Assembly (NCBI GenBank): GCA_012521105.1
Contig: JAAYNA010000074.1
Location: 1 to 42,912 of the forward strand
Length of the DNA stretch: 42,912 nt
Direction: 5' to 3'
Source: Clostridiaceae bacterium
GTDB lineage: Bacteria > Bacillota > Clostridia > DSM-8532
The translations under genes and the position numbers were made by a program. Within the stretch, counting starts at the first letter, position 1. Each line of letters starts with the position of its first letter. Positions 8,623 to 16,610 of the stretch are shown here, in pieces. The notes under the pieces were generated by a model, which ran no database searches, was not told the origin of the DNA, and worked only from the letters and a program-made list of their open reading frames with translations.

Positions 8623-8698
8623 AGGGGAGTAGCTCAGTTGGTAGAGCATCGGTCTCCAAAACCGAGAGCCGCGGGTTCGAGTCCTGTCTCCCCTGCCA
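8623..8698 (+). tRNA. tRNA-Trp (anticodon CCA)
   Basis: A complete 76-base cloverleaf. The acceptor stem is AGGGGAG (8623-8629) with CTCCCCT (8688-8694). The D stem is GCTC/GAGC, the anticodon stem TCGGT/ACCGA with loop CTCCAAA, and the T-arm loop TTCGAGT. The anticodon CCA is at 8656-8658, reading UGG. Discriminator G is at 8695 and the 3' CCA is encoded (8696-8698). The gene is followed at once by a strong terminator. Its 3' end faces a decayed integrase gene, a usual position for an integration site. Confidence 0.97.
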
Positions 8699-8702
8699 GA
8701 TG

Positions 8703-8745
8703 AAAGCCTGTAATCGCAATGGTTACAGGCTTTTGGTTTTTGTTT
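8703..8745 (+). terminator. Rho-independent terminator of the tRNA-Trp gene
   Basis: AAAGCCTGTAA (8703-8713) pairs perfectly with TTACAGGCTTT (8723-8733), giving an 11-bp stem with a nine-base loop. It is followed by a T-rich tract to about 8745. Confidence 0.88.
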
Positions 8746-8832
8746 CAATATGGTATTTATAATACGTCTTGACTACCCTTTGGCTACTATAGCAATGAAA
8801 AGTTATCAAAAGATATGAAAAACTATGAAATT

Positions 8833-8862
8833 AAGGTGGGTTATTATGCCCGCTTTTGTTTT
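8833..8862. terminator. Weak bidirectional hairpin after the integrase relic
   Basis: AAGGTGGG (8833-8840) pairs with CCCGCTTT (8849-8856), allowing G-U pairs, and is followed by a T-rich stretch on the plus strand. On the minus strand it covers the end of the integrase relic and could be its old terminator. Confidence 0.4.
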
Positions 8863-9178
8863 ACCAGTTTATCTTTTTTGTAGCTAAATAGATTATCCAA
8901 TTTCTCTGCTGCTTCTCTATCCGGCCTTCTCAGGAAGTGAGAATATATTGATGTCGTAGTTGTCGGTTTTGTGTGTCCCAGGCGTTTAGCAACTGAGAAA
9001 CTGTCTGAATGTCTGTTCCTACACTGATATGCAAACTGTCGTTTGTGTGTCTTAGACCGTGGAAATTCATTTCAGGAAGTCCATTCCTCTCCCTGAACTT
9101 CCTGAACCATATTGATGGCGTTGATGGGTGAATAGGCTTCCCATTCCATTGCACAAACACACGATCGTTTTCCTTATC
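8844..9178 (-). pseudogene. Decayed tyrosine recombinase (phage/ICE-type integrase), C-terminal part
   Basis: Only the C-terminal catalytic domain of a tyrosine integrase remains, in two frames. The first frame (about 9178-9000) reads VFVQWNGKPIHPSTPS, then FHGLRHT with the catalytic His and Arg, up to GTDIQTVS. After a frameshift near 8990-9005 the second frame continues AKRLGHTKPTTTTSIYSHFL and EAAEKLDNLF to a TAA at 8844-8846. Both the LGH box and the active-site tyrosine (SIYSHF) are in this second frame. Upstream, an in-frame TAA at 9179-9181 ends the homology and no N-terminal arm-binding or core-binding domain is found. The gene is dead. Its orientation, 3' end toward the tRNA-Trp gene, fits an element that once integrated there. 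Confidence 0.85.
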
Positions 9179-9199
9179 TTAACCGATGGTGATTCCAAA

Positions 9200-9310
9200 T
9201 ATGCAACTCGAAATTGGTTAAATAACAACTTCGCAGATATTAACCATGGCAACGCTGCAATAAATGAAATAATAAACGCTCTCGATGAGCGTGTGTATTA
9301 TTACCATTAA
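9200..9310 (+). pseudogene. Possible relic coding segment
   Basis: From about 9200 a plus-strand frame reads like real protein: YATRNWLNNNFADINHG followed by INEIINALDERVYYYH. It stops at 9308-9310 directly before a hairpin. The Asn-rich start faintly resembles N-termini of phage structural proteins, but this is only an impression. Its upstream part would overlap the integrase relic on the other strand, so a junction between two unrelated fragments probably lies near 9180-9200. It could also be chance. Confidence 0.25.
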
Positions 9311-9313
9311 AAG

Positions 9314-9350
9314 ATGAGGGGCTTATCCAGCCCCTTGTATTCTCTTTATC
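9314..9350 (+). terminator. Terminator-like hairpin after the relic segment
   Basis: AGGGGCT (9317-9323) pairs perfectly with AGCCCCT (9329-9335) around a five-base loop, can be lengthened by G-U pairs, and is followed by a T-rich stretch. From here to about 9800 (some 460 bp) I find no gene; the sequence is AT-rich and looks like remnant DNA. Confidence 0.5.
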
Positions 9351-9837
9351 GTATTAGACAACAAAGAATACGCAAAATACATTGCCTTTTATAAAATGGG
9401 TTTATTTTAGTGTAAAGAAACTGTAATCTGATTTCATTGTTATGATGTCATTACTTCATGTTGCTTACCATTTATTTATATAAACTAACCTTATATCTCC
9501 TCTCCTATTATAACCCACCATGGATCACCTGTATATACCTGTCAACCTGCTTAAACATTAATTTTTAATAATTCAAGTGATATTAATGGTGATTTTAAAG
9601 GTGATACCATAAACAAGTAACAGGTAATGATAACATCATGACGTCATTATGAAACCTATCTGTTTCGCCCCAGGATCGATTTTAATTTCAGTTTAATATA
9701 AATCGTTTTTCTTATAAAAACGTCTGGAAATCGAAAACAGAGTACCAAACTTCAAAAACCAGTTCTTTTAAAATATTTATTTCATTTCCTCACATCATTA
9801 TGATATAATTTTTCACAAGAACAAGGAGGCGGTGCAG

Positions 9838-10113
9838 GTGGAAGATAAGGTTTTTGAACTACTGGAAAAGATGTATATTGAATTTTCAGAATTTCGGAAT
9901 GAAACAAATTCAAGGTTTGATAAGGTTGAAGCCCATATCATACGAATCGAAAATGAACACGGTAAAAAGCTCGATGCCCTTTTCGATGGCTATAAACAGC
10001 TTGCGGAAGGACAGGAAGAATTAAAGTCGCAACTGGCAGAATTATCGTCCGAAGTAGAAAAACAGGATATGAAAATTACAGTTCTTAAAGGCAGTAAAAA
10101 GGCAACAAAATAG
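9838..10113 (+). CDS. Small coiled-coil protein of unknown function
   Basis: A 91-residue hydrophilic protein made almost entirely of heptad-like coiled coil (LLEKMYIEFSEF, then EELKSQLAELSSEV). No membrane segment or enzyme motif is seen. Similar small proteins are widespread in Clostridia, with unknown role. I choose the GTG at 9838: AAGGAGG (9823-9829) is eight bases upstream of it, but only two bases from the in-frame GTG at 9832. A TATAAT at 9804-9809 is a likely -10 box. It stands alone at the right border of the decayed integrase region. Confidence 0.75.
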   Translation: MEDKVFELLEKMYIEFSEFRNETNSRFDKVEAHIIRIENEHGKKLDALFDGYKQLAEGQEELKSQLAELSSEVEKQDMKITVLKGSKKATK

Positions 10114-10525
10114 ACGCCAGGCTTCCTCTCCCTTAAAGTATGCAGCCATGATTCAAGCTTGAGGTTCTGGAAGATGGAGGGGAAATCAACATTAATGAAA
10201 TATGTATTCTCTTAACAGGCATTTCATCCTACTTTGTCTCCATATGGTGATAATAATGAGTTTTGCACTTCCGCGCTGTATGATTAAATTCTTAGTTTGC
10301 TGTGAATTTAATGACATTAACTTGTCAGGCACGAAATTGATTATATTAAAAAATAATAATAAAGTCATTTTTTTAGTCTGCGTTAATTTTTCTCCCGTTT
10401 TATTGATAAAGAAAGTTAAAATAAGGATGCAGAAAATAGACAATATTTCTTTTTTCCCGTAATATATTTCGTAGCATGTTATAATAAAGACATGTATATT
10501 GTTTCTTTAAACGGGAGGGGAAACT
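10114..10525. other. 412-bp intergenic region upstream of tldD
   Basis: No convincing gene is present. The right end contains TATAAT (10480-10485), a likely -10 box for tldD, without a good -35 at the normal distance. GGAGGGG (10514-10520) serves tldD. Overlapping open frames on both strands here lack ribosome binding sites and protein-like composition. Confidence 0.5.
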
Positions 10526-11905
10526 GTGTTAGAAGATAGGATTTCAATATTTAAAGCCTCATTTCAGGAACACACAGAGCTAAGAGCACAGGTTAATACC
10601 AGAAGACAGGTTACACTTCTTAATGGAAACCTGGTTAACAACCTGCGTTCCGATGAAAGCGGAGTTTCTGCCAGAGTATATAAAGGCGGTGTATATGGGT
10701 TTGCTTCGGGTGCAGAATACACAGACGAAAGAATAAAGGCTGTACTGGCTGCAGCAGAAGAAAACGCCAAATTTATGGATATGAGGATTAAGAAAAATAA
10801 GCCTCGCCTTCCCCTGGTGGGAACAGGAAAAAAGGAACTTCTGCACGATGTAAAAGATGTTGAACAAAAAGTATACATCAACTATGCAAAAGAACTTGAT
10901 GCCTATATCAGCGAGAGATATCCAAACCTGGCAAGTCGCACTATTGCAGTTCGTGCAGACAGTATGGAAAAACTTCTTGTAGTAAGTGACGGATTTGACT
11001 CGCACTCGCTCATGCCCCGAAGCTTTGTTTACATATTTTTATCGGCCGAGGCCAATGATGGCACCACAGTTGAATTGTTTAAGCCCATAGGAGGTTTTGG
11101 CTATTTTAATGAAATCTTTACTAATCCGGATGCCCTATATGAAGATATAGACAAATTGTATACCAAACTTATGAAGAAGGCAGAAGGTGTGTACTGTGAA
11201 GCCGGTTATAAAGATGTTGTAATGCATCCAAATCTTGCAGGTATTCTTGCCCATGAAGCGGTCGGACATACTGTTGAAGCAGATTTGGTACTGGGTGGTT
11301 CAGTAGCTGCACATAACCTGGGCAAGCAGGTTGCAAGCGAACTGGTAACTATGGTTGATTTTGCCCATACAGCCCTAGGAGAGACTGTGCATCTGCCCGT
11401 TTATGTCGATGACGAAGGAACTCCGGCAGAAGACGCAGTTTTAATAAAGGACGGTATTTTAACCGGATATATGAACAACAGAGAAACCGCCCAGCATTTT
11501 GAAATGAAACCCCAGGGAAACGCACGGGCTTATCTTTTCTCTGATGAACCCTTAATCCGCATGCGGAACACGGCAATTCTTCCAGGCAAGGACAAGCTTG
11601 AAGATATGATTGCATCTATTGAAGACGGATATTATTTAACAGAAACAAATAATGGCCAGGCTGATACAACCGGTGAGTTCATGTTCGGCATATCTATGGG
11701 TTATGAAATAAAGAATGGAAAGCTTGGAAGAGCTATTCGGGATACAACTATTTCGGGTGTTGCCTTTGAAATGTTAAAAACTGTAGATATGCTCTCTGAC
11801 GACATGGTATGGTCATGTTCAGGTATGTGTGGTAAAAAACAACCAATGCCCGTTGGCATGGGTGGACCTGCAGTAAAATGTAAAGTCAACATCGGTGGAA
11901 GGTAA
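10526..11905 (+). CDS. tldD: TldD-type metalloprotease subunit
   Basis: TldD is the catalytic, zinc-binding half of the TldD/TldE protease. In enterobacteria that protease degrades unstructured peptides and matures some modified peptides such as microcin B17. The 459-residue protein has the HExxxH zinc motif HEAVGH at residues 243-248, and the C-terminal CSGMCGKKQPMPVGMGGP that supplies the further cysteine ligand and closes the active site. The start is GTG with GGAGGGG just upstream. The partner gene tldE begins 15 bp after the stop, so the heterodimer is encoded as an operon. No modified-peptide precursor gene was seen nearby. Confidence 0.94.
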   Translation: MLEDRISIFKASFQEHTELRAQVNTRRQVTLLNGNLVNNLRSDESGVSARVYKGGVYGFASGAEYTDERIKAVLAAAEENAKFMDMRIKKNKPRLPLVGTGKKELLHDVKDVEQKVYINYAKELDAYISERYPNLASRTIAVRADSMEKLLVVSDGFDSHSLMPRSFVYIFLSAEANDGTTVELFKPIGGFGYFNEIFTNPDALYEDIDKLYTKLMKKAEGVYCEAGYKDVVMHPNLAGILAHEAVGHTVEADLVLGGSVAAHNLGKQVASELVTMVDFAHTALGETVHLPVYVDDEGTPAEDAVLIKDGILTGYMNNRETAQHFEMKPQGNARAYLFSDEPLIRMRNTAILPGKDKLEDMIASIEDGYYLTETNNGQADTTGEFMFGISMGYEIKNGKLGRAIRDTTISGVAFEMLKTVDMLSDDMVWSCSGMCGKKQPMPVGMGGPAVKCKVNIGGR

Positions 11906-11920
11906 GGAGGTAGAATAATT

Positions 11921-13219
11921 ATGAAGGCAAATAAAGAAATAGCTGCATACACGCTGGATGCCCTGAAAAAAGCTGGTGCAGATCATGCACAGTGCATTGT
12001 ATCCTCCGGTAAAGTGGACGAATTCAATGTTGATGGTGGCGAATTCAGTTTATTAAGAACACTTTTTAACAGTTCCATAACAATGAAGGCTTTGAAGGAT
12101 GGTAAAAAGGGTGTCATTTCAGCAAACAAGCTTGATAAGGAATCAATAGATAATGCAGTGAAACAATGTATTTCTGCTGCTGAATCATCGGTCAGTGATG
12201 AAGCTGAGTCAATTGCCCCTAAAATCAAGAATGACAATTTTGTATCAGGTGCTCTTAGCCCTGATAGAGATAAATTTTTTGACAGGCTTCAGGAGTATGT
12301 GGCTGATGTAAAAAACGATTACCCGAAAATTATACTCGAACAGCTGGTATCCAAATACGTTCACTCCGAAATTATTTTTATGAATACTAACAGGGCTGAA
12401 TTTACCTATACTTACGGGAATTATGACTTAAGCTCGATGTTTTCAGCGCATGAGGGTGAAAAATCGTCTTCATTCAACGGATACTACGCCAAGTTCGATT
12501 CTCTGGACAAAAAACTTATAGACATTGGTATGCAAAGAACCCTGTTTGCTGAAAGTGAACAGCAAATAGACACCAAGCCCTGTGCCGGCAAATTTGTTGG
12601 CAAAGTAATAATTACCCCTGCCTGTCTTGCAGATATTTTATTGATTTCCTTTGGAAATTTTATTTCTGACTCCACAATTATTGACGGAACAAGCCCATGG
12701 AAATCCATGCTTGGAAAACAGGTGGCATCAGATAAGCTTTCTGTTTACACAAAACCATTGGATGAGCAGGTTGTATGCGGGGAAAGATTTACTGGCGAAG
12801 GTTTCATGAGCGAAAATATGGAAATTATTAAAGACGGTGTGTTAAAAAGCTTCATGCTCTCAAACTACGGCTCAAGAAAAACCGGTTTCCCAAGAGCTTT
12901 AAATTCAAGCCGCAATCTATTTGTACAGCCAGGTGATACAAGCCTTAACGATCTTGTTAAAAGTGTTGACCGTGGTATTCTTCTTAACAGGTTCTCCGGA
13001 GGCCATCCAAGCACAAACGGTGATTTTTCCGGAGTTGCAAAGAACAGCTTTTTCATTGAAAACGGCCAAATAACCAACGCATTAAGCGAAACAATGATAA
13101 GCGGAAACCTGGTTGACATGTTTAAAAACATAACAGGCATCTCCTGTGAAACAATTAGTGATGGCGTAACAGTTCTCCCCTATATTCTGGTTGATGGCAT
13201 TACCATTTCAGGCAGGTAA
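11921..13219 (+). CDS. TldE/PmbA-type protease partner subunit
   Basis: A 432-residue member of the TldD/PmbA family without the HExxxH zinc motif, as expected for TldE (PmbA), the non-catalytic partner that helps form the substrate channel. Typical blocks are the C-terminal FSGGHPSTNGDFSGVAKNSF, followed by INGQ-like and ETMISGNL segments. An AAGGAGG ribosome binding site precedes the ATG. It follows tldD in an operon and is followed by a clear terminator at 13271. Confidence 0.92.
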   Translation: MKANKEIAAYTLDALKKAGADHAQCIVSSGKVDEFNVDGGEFSLLRTLFNSSITMKALKDGKKGVISANKLDKESIDNAVKQCISAAESSVSDEAESIAPKIKNDNFVSGALSPDRDKFFDRLQEYVADVKNDYPKIILEQLVSKYVHSEIIFMNTNRAEFTYTYGNYDLSSMFSAHEGEKSSSFNGYYAKFDSLDKKLIDIGMQRTLFAESEQQIDTKPCAGKFVGKVIITPACLADILLISFGNFISDSTIIDGTSPWKSMLGKQVASDKLSVYTKPLDEQVVCGERFTGEGFMSENMEIIKDGVLKSFMLSNYGSRKTGFPRALNSSRNLFVQPGDTSLNDLVKSVDRGILLNRFSGGHPSTNGDFSGVAKNSFFIENGQITNALSETMISGNLVDMFKNITGISCETISDGVTVLPYILVDGITISGR

Positions 13220-13270
13220 TTCTTATAGAAGTGTTAATTTAAAATAATAAAATAAATTATTTTCTGATAA

Positions 13271-13314
13271 AACCCGGGTACAATTTGTCTGCCCGGGTTA
13301 TTTATTTGTGTTTT
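13271..13314 (+). terminator. Rho-independent terminator of the tldD-tldE operon
   Basis: AACCCGGG (13271-13278) pairs with CCCGGGTT (13292-13299), with a 13-base loop, followed by ATTTATTTGTGTTTT. It lies about 50 bp after the tldE stop. Confidence 0.8.
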
Positions 13315-13378
13315 ACAAATATTGTTATTATATTATTCGGAACTAATTCTAATATACACGCGTCAATTAGATGTGACC

Positions 13379-13429
13379 GGGTAACGGGTACCTGTTAACC
13401 ACAACTGGCGGAATTTTAAATCATTCCGC
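13379..13429 (+). promoter_or_regulatory. Palindrome plus hairpin upstream of the lipoprotein gene
   Basis: Two elements lie 30-80 bases before the start codon. A 22-base imperfect palindrome centred on GTAC (13379-13400, two mismatched pairs) looks like an operator. Next comes a perfect 7-bp hairpin, GCGGAAT (13408-13414) with ATTCCGC (13423-13429). No regulator is identifiable. Confidence 0.4.
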
Positions 13430-13460
13430 AATAAATTTCAAATAGAAGGAGATAAATCAC

Positions 13461-14042
13461 ATGAAAAAACTACTTTGTTTAAGCATTACACTGATTTTAG
13501 TATTAAGTTTCGCAGCTTGTGGAACCAAGCCGGCAGATTCAGACCCGACCAATACACCTACCCCCGCTGAAACTGTGGAACCAACCGAAACACCAGATTC
13601 TGACAGAACTTCAGATAATGAATTCTTACTTGACCAAAGTCTTGAAGGTATTCTGGAAAAAATATATGAAACTGCTGACTTAAGTGAAGACTTTAGAGAT
13701 TATATAAAAAATGGGCTTCAGACAACAGAAATTACCGAAGAAAGAAGTGCATATTACCTGGGTAAGGAAGGCATTGAATTTGAGGAAGCACTGGCATCTG
13801 AACCCATTATGATGCCCTCAGCCTATGAATTAACGCTTGTGCGCGTTAAGGAAGGTGCAGATATAGAAAAAATAAAAGAAGAAATCAAGGAAAACGTTGA
13901 TCCACGAAAATGGGTTTGTGTTGGTGTAGATCCTGAAAATGTAATAGTAGACAGCATTGATGACGTAATAGTTATTATTATGAGTGATAATGAATGCAAA
14001 GCCCTTCACGAGGCATTTCTTGCATTGGAAGGACAGAAATAA
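13461..14042 (+). CDS. DUF4358-like lipoprotein
   Basis: A 193-residue lipoprotein. It has a signal peptide (residues 1-19) ending in lipobox FAAC with Cys20, and then a Thr/Pro/Glu-rich linker to about residue 50. The C-terminal domain includes EPIMMPSAYELTLVRVKEG and KWVCVGV, which resembles the clostridial DUF4358 family. The protein would be lipid-anchored on the outer face of the membrane. AGAAGGAGAT precedes the ATG. The MBOAT gene starts two bases after its stop, so it belongs with the acetylation genes that follow. Its exact function is not known; the family name is from memory. Confidence 0.82.
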   Translation: MKKLLCLSITLILVLSFAACGTKPADSDPTNTPTPAETVEPTETPDSDRTSDNEFLLDQSLEGILEKIYETADLSEDFRDYIKNGLQTTEITEERSAYYLGKEGIEFEEALASEPIMMPSAYELTLVRVKEGADIEKIKEEIKENVDPRKWVCVGVDPENVIVDSIDDVIVIIMSDNECKALHEAFLALEGQK

Positions 14043-14044
14043 TC

Positions 14045-15448
14045 ATGGTATTTTCCAGCATAAGCTTTTTATATTACTTCCTTCCGTTGGTTTTGCTTTT
14101 GTATTTTTTAGCGCCCCGAAGAGCGAAAAACCTTGTTTTACTTATTTCAAGCCTGTTTTTCTATTTCTGTGGCGAGCCTGTTTACTTATTTCTTATGATT
14201 GCTGTAACTTTTTCAGGTTATCTCCACGGTTTATGGATAAACAGGGCTAAAGACGGGAGATATGCGAAAGTTTCGCTTATCTCCTCCATTTTTTTTGGTG
14301 TGGCACCTTTGCTGTTTTTTAAATATACAGACTTTGCAATAAAAAATATTAACTTATTTTTTAAATTAAATATACCTGCACTAAAACTTGCTCTTCCAAT
14401 AGGAATAAGTTTCTATACCTTTCAAATTCTCTCCTACACAATTGATGTGTACAGAGGAAATGCCAGGGTACAGAAAAGTTTTATAGATTTTTCAGCCTAT
14501 GTCTCTTTGTTTCCACAGCTAATTGCAGGACCAATTGTCAGATACACCACTGTTGAATCCGAACTTTACATCAGAACCCACTCGTTAAAAGATGTGGCCA
14601 GTGGTATTAACCGTTTTATTATAGGACTTTCTAAAAAGGTTCTAATAGCAAACTCCCTTGGTGAGCTTGGAGATATAATAACAGAACTGAACGAAAAAAC
14701 AGTATTGTTTTTCTGGCTTAAGGCAATTTCTTTTATGATACAGATTTATTACGATTTTTCAGGGTACAGTGATATGGCCATTGGACTTGGACGTATTTTT
14801 GGTTTTCACTTTCCTGAAAATTTTAACTATCCTTTCATTTCAAAGAGTCTTACCGAGTTTTGGAGAAGATGGCATATATCACTGGGTACATGGTTCAGAG
14901 ACTATATCTATATACCTCTTGGAGGAAACCGCAAGGGTATGGCTAAATGGCTTCGGAATATTTTCATTGTTTGGTTCTTAACCGGGTTCTGGCATGGTGC
15001 CGAATGGAATCTTATATTTTGGGGACTTTACTTTGCAGTATTTTTGTGCTTTGAGAAATTGTTTTGGCTTGGTTTACTTGATAAAATCCCGGTATTTTTA
15101 AGGCGTATTTATACACTGTTTTTTACTCTGATAAGTTTTGTTTTGTTTAATGGCGATGGGTTAGGTGAATGCTTCTATAATTTGAAAGGAATGTTCGGTT
15201 TTCTTAATATACCATTTTCAAATTCAGAAATCTATTATTATTTAAAGAGCTATTTTATAACCTTACTTGTAGCTGCTATAGGGGCTACACCTTTACCAAA
15301 AACATTAACAGAACATTTAGGAAATCATAAAAAAACCAAAAGTATATTGAATATTATAGAGCCCGCAGTACAGGTATCACTGCTGCTTCTCGTTACCGCT
15401 TATTTAATAGACGGCTCATTCAATCCATTTTTATATTTCAGGTTTTAA
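14045..15448 (+). CDS. MBOAT-family O-acyltransferase (AlgI/DltB-like)
   Basis: A 467-residue polytopic membrane protein of the membrane-bound O-acyltransferase family, which moves acyl groups (usually acetyl) across the membrane onto polysaccharides or teichoic acids. Family blocks are PQLIAGPIVRY, FGFHFPENFNYPF, SLTEFWRRWHISLGTWFRDY, and LTGFWHGAEWNLIFWG with the catalytic His. I use the ATG at 14045, two bases after the lipoprotein stop. A longer frame from 13994 would overlap that gene and add a non-hydrophobic leader atypical for the family. The DHHW protein downstream is the expected partner that completes transfer outside the cell. The target polymer is not identifiable. Confidence 0.93.
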   Translation: MVFSSISFLYYFLPLVLLLYFLAPRRAKNLVLLISSLFFYFCGEPVYLFLMIAVTFSGYLHGLWINRAKDGRYAKVSLISSIFFGVAPLLFFKYTDFAIKNINLFFKLNIPALKLALPIGISFYTFQILSYTIDVYRGNARVQKSFIDFSAYVSLFPQLIAGPIVRYTTVESELYIRTHSLKDVASGINRFIIGLSKKVLIANSLGELGDIITELNEKTVLFFWLKAISFMIQIYYDFSGYSDMAIGLGRIFGFHFPENFNYPFISKSLTEFWRRWHISLGTWFRDYIYIPLGGNRKGMAKWLRNIFIVWFLTGFWHGAEWNLIFWGLYFAVFLCFEKLFWLGLLDKIPVFLRRIYTLFFTLISFVLFNGDGLGECFYNLKGMFGFLNIPFSNSEIYYYLKSYFITLLVAAIGATPLPKTLTEHLGNHKKTKSILNIIEPAVQVSLLLLVTAYLIDGSFNPFLYFRF

Positions 15449-15509
15449 TGGGTTGAATTTGCCATGTTTGAAACCGGCTTTCTGTATATAAAATGTTTTG
15501 AGGGATGAT

Positions 15510-16610
15510 ATGGGTATGAAAAATATTGTTACAACCTGTTTATTTATTATAATTATTTTTGGCTTCATGATTGGAAATATAATCACACCAGATATTGAAA
15601 TTTCCTTCAGTGAACGCCGTACCTTAACCCAAGCACCCGGGTTTTCAAGAAGGGAACTCATCAGCGGAGATTTTTTCGGTAAATTTGAAAAATATACCCT
15701 TGATCAGTTTGTTTTCCGTGATAAATTCAGAGGCCTTAAAGCCTTTATGGAATTTAAAATATTTAAGCAAAAGGATAATAACGGAATTTATATAGTGAAT
15801 GGAAACATTAACAAATTGGAGTATCCACTAAATGAAAACTCGGTTCTTTATGCCACAAGCAAAATTAATGATATATATAAAAAACATCTGATAAATATAA
15901 ACACAAGCTATGCAATAATACCCGATAAGAACTTTTTCCTGGCATCGGATAATGGATATCTTTCAATTGACTACGATAAACTTGCAGAAATTATCAGTGA
16001 AAGCATAACTGACGGCGTAAAATATATAAATATTTATGATATTCTTTCAGTTGACGATTATTACCGGACCGACATTCACTGGAGCCAGAACAGGCTGATT
16101 AGAGTTGCAGATAAGATACTTACCGGACTGGGAAGCAATAAAAAAGCATCGGACATTAAATATATACAGAAAGAACTGTATCCTTTTTTTGGCTCTTATT
16201 ATGGTCAAGCCGCTGTTAATACAGAACCCGACACTCTTATTTACCTGACAAATGATACCCTGGAAAAAGCCCGGGTTTTTGATCATTACTACAAGGAAAA
16301 TATTAGTATATATGAACCCGAAAGGTTTAATGGAGTAGATCCATACGATGTATTTCTTTCGGGTCAAAAACCTTTAGTTACCATTGAAAACCCGGACAGC
16401 TCAACAAAAAGAGGCCTGCTGCTTTTCAAAGATTCCTTTGGAAACAGTATCGCTCCTTTACTGCTTGCAGGCTATTCAAAAATAACTCTTATAGACCTTC
16501 GCCTTGTGTCAGCCGATGCATTGGATAAGTTTATAAACTTTGCGGAATACCAGGACGCTCTGTTTTTATACTGCACTCAAACACTGAACAACAGTTATAT
16601 GCTTAGATAG
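15510..16610 (+). CDS. DHHW-family (AlgJ/AlgX-like) acetylation protein
   Basis: A 366-residue protein with an N-terminal membrane anchor (about residues 5-22) and an outer SGNH-like domain. The DHHW-type motif reads YYRTDIHWS, with Ile in place of the first His. The nucleophile block is probably FKDSFGNSIAPLL. Such proteins work with MBOAT acyltransferases to place acetyl groups on secreted polymers. I take ATG 15510, five bases after GAGGG; an in-frame TTG at 15498 and an ATG at 15516 are alternatives. The TAG stop (16608-16610) directly abuts the stop codon of the convergent nadE gene. Confidence 0.87.
   Translation: MGMKNIVTTCLFIIIIFGFMIGNIITPDIEISFSERRTLTQAPGFSRRELISGDFFGKFEKYTLDQFVFRDKFRGLKAFMEFKIFKQKDNNGIYIVNGNINKLEYPLNENSVLYATSKINDIYKKHLININTSYAIIPDKNFFLASDNGYLSIDYDKLAEIISESITDGVKYINIYDILSVDDYYRTDIHWSQNRLIRVADKILTGLGSNKKASDIKYIQKELYPFFGSYYGQAAVNTEPDTLIYLTNDTLEKARVFDHYYKENISIYEPERFNGVDPYDVFLSGQKPLVTIENPDSSTKRGLLLFKDSFGNSIAPLLLAGYSKITLIDLRLVSADALDKFINFAEYQDALFLYCTQTLNNSYMLR

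Noticed and set aside
9440-9650. Similar strings TGATGTCATTA and TGACGTCATTA as element ends
   Set aside because: Too short and without other mobile-element features nearby.
10192-10462. Overlapping small frames on both strands before tldD
   Set aside because: AT-rich, no ribosome binding site, no protein-like pattern.
8623-10500. Direct repeat of the tRNA-Trp 3' end as attachment site
   Set aside because: I searched by eye for the tRNA end downstream and found no convincing second copy.
13994-14044. Longer N-terminus for the MBOAT protein
   Set aside because: It overlaps the lipoprotein gene, lacks a ribosome binding site and adds a leader unlike the family; ATG 14045 fits.
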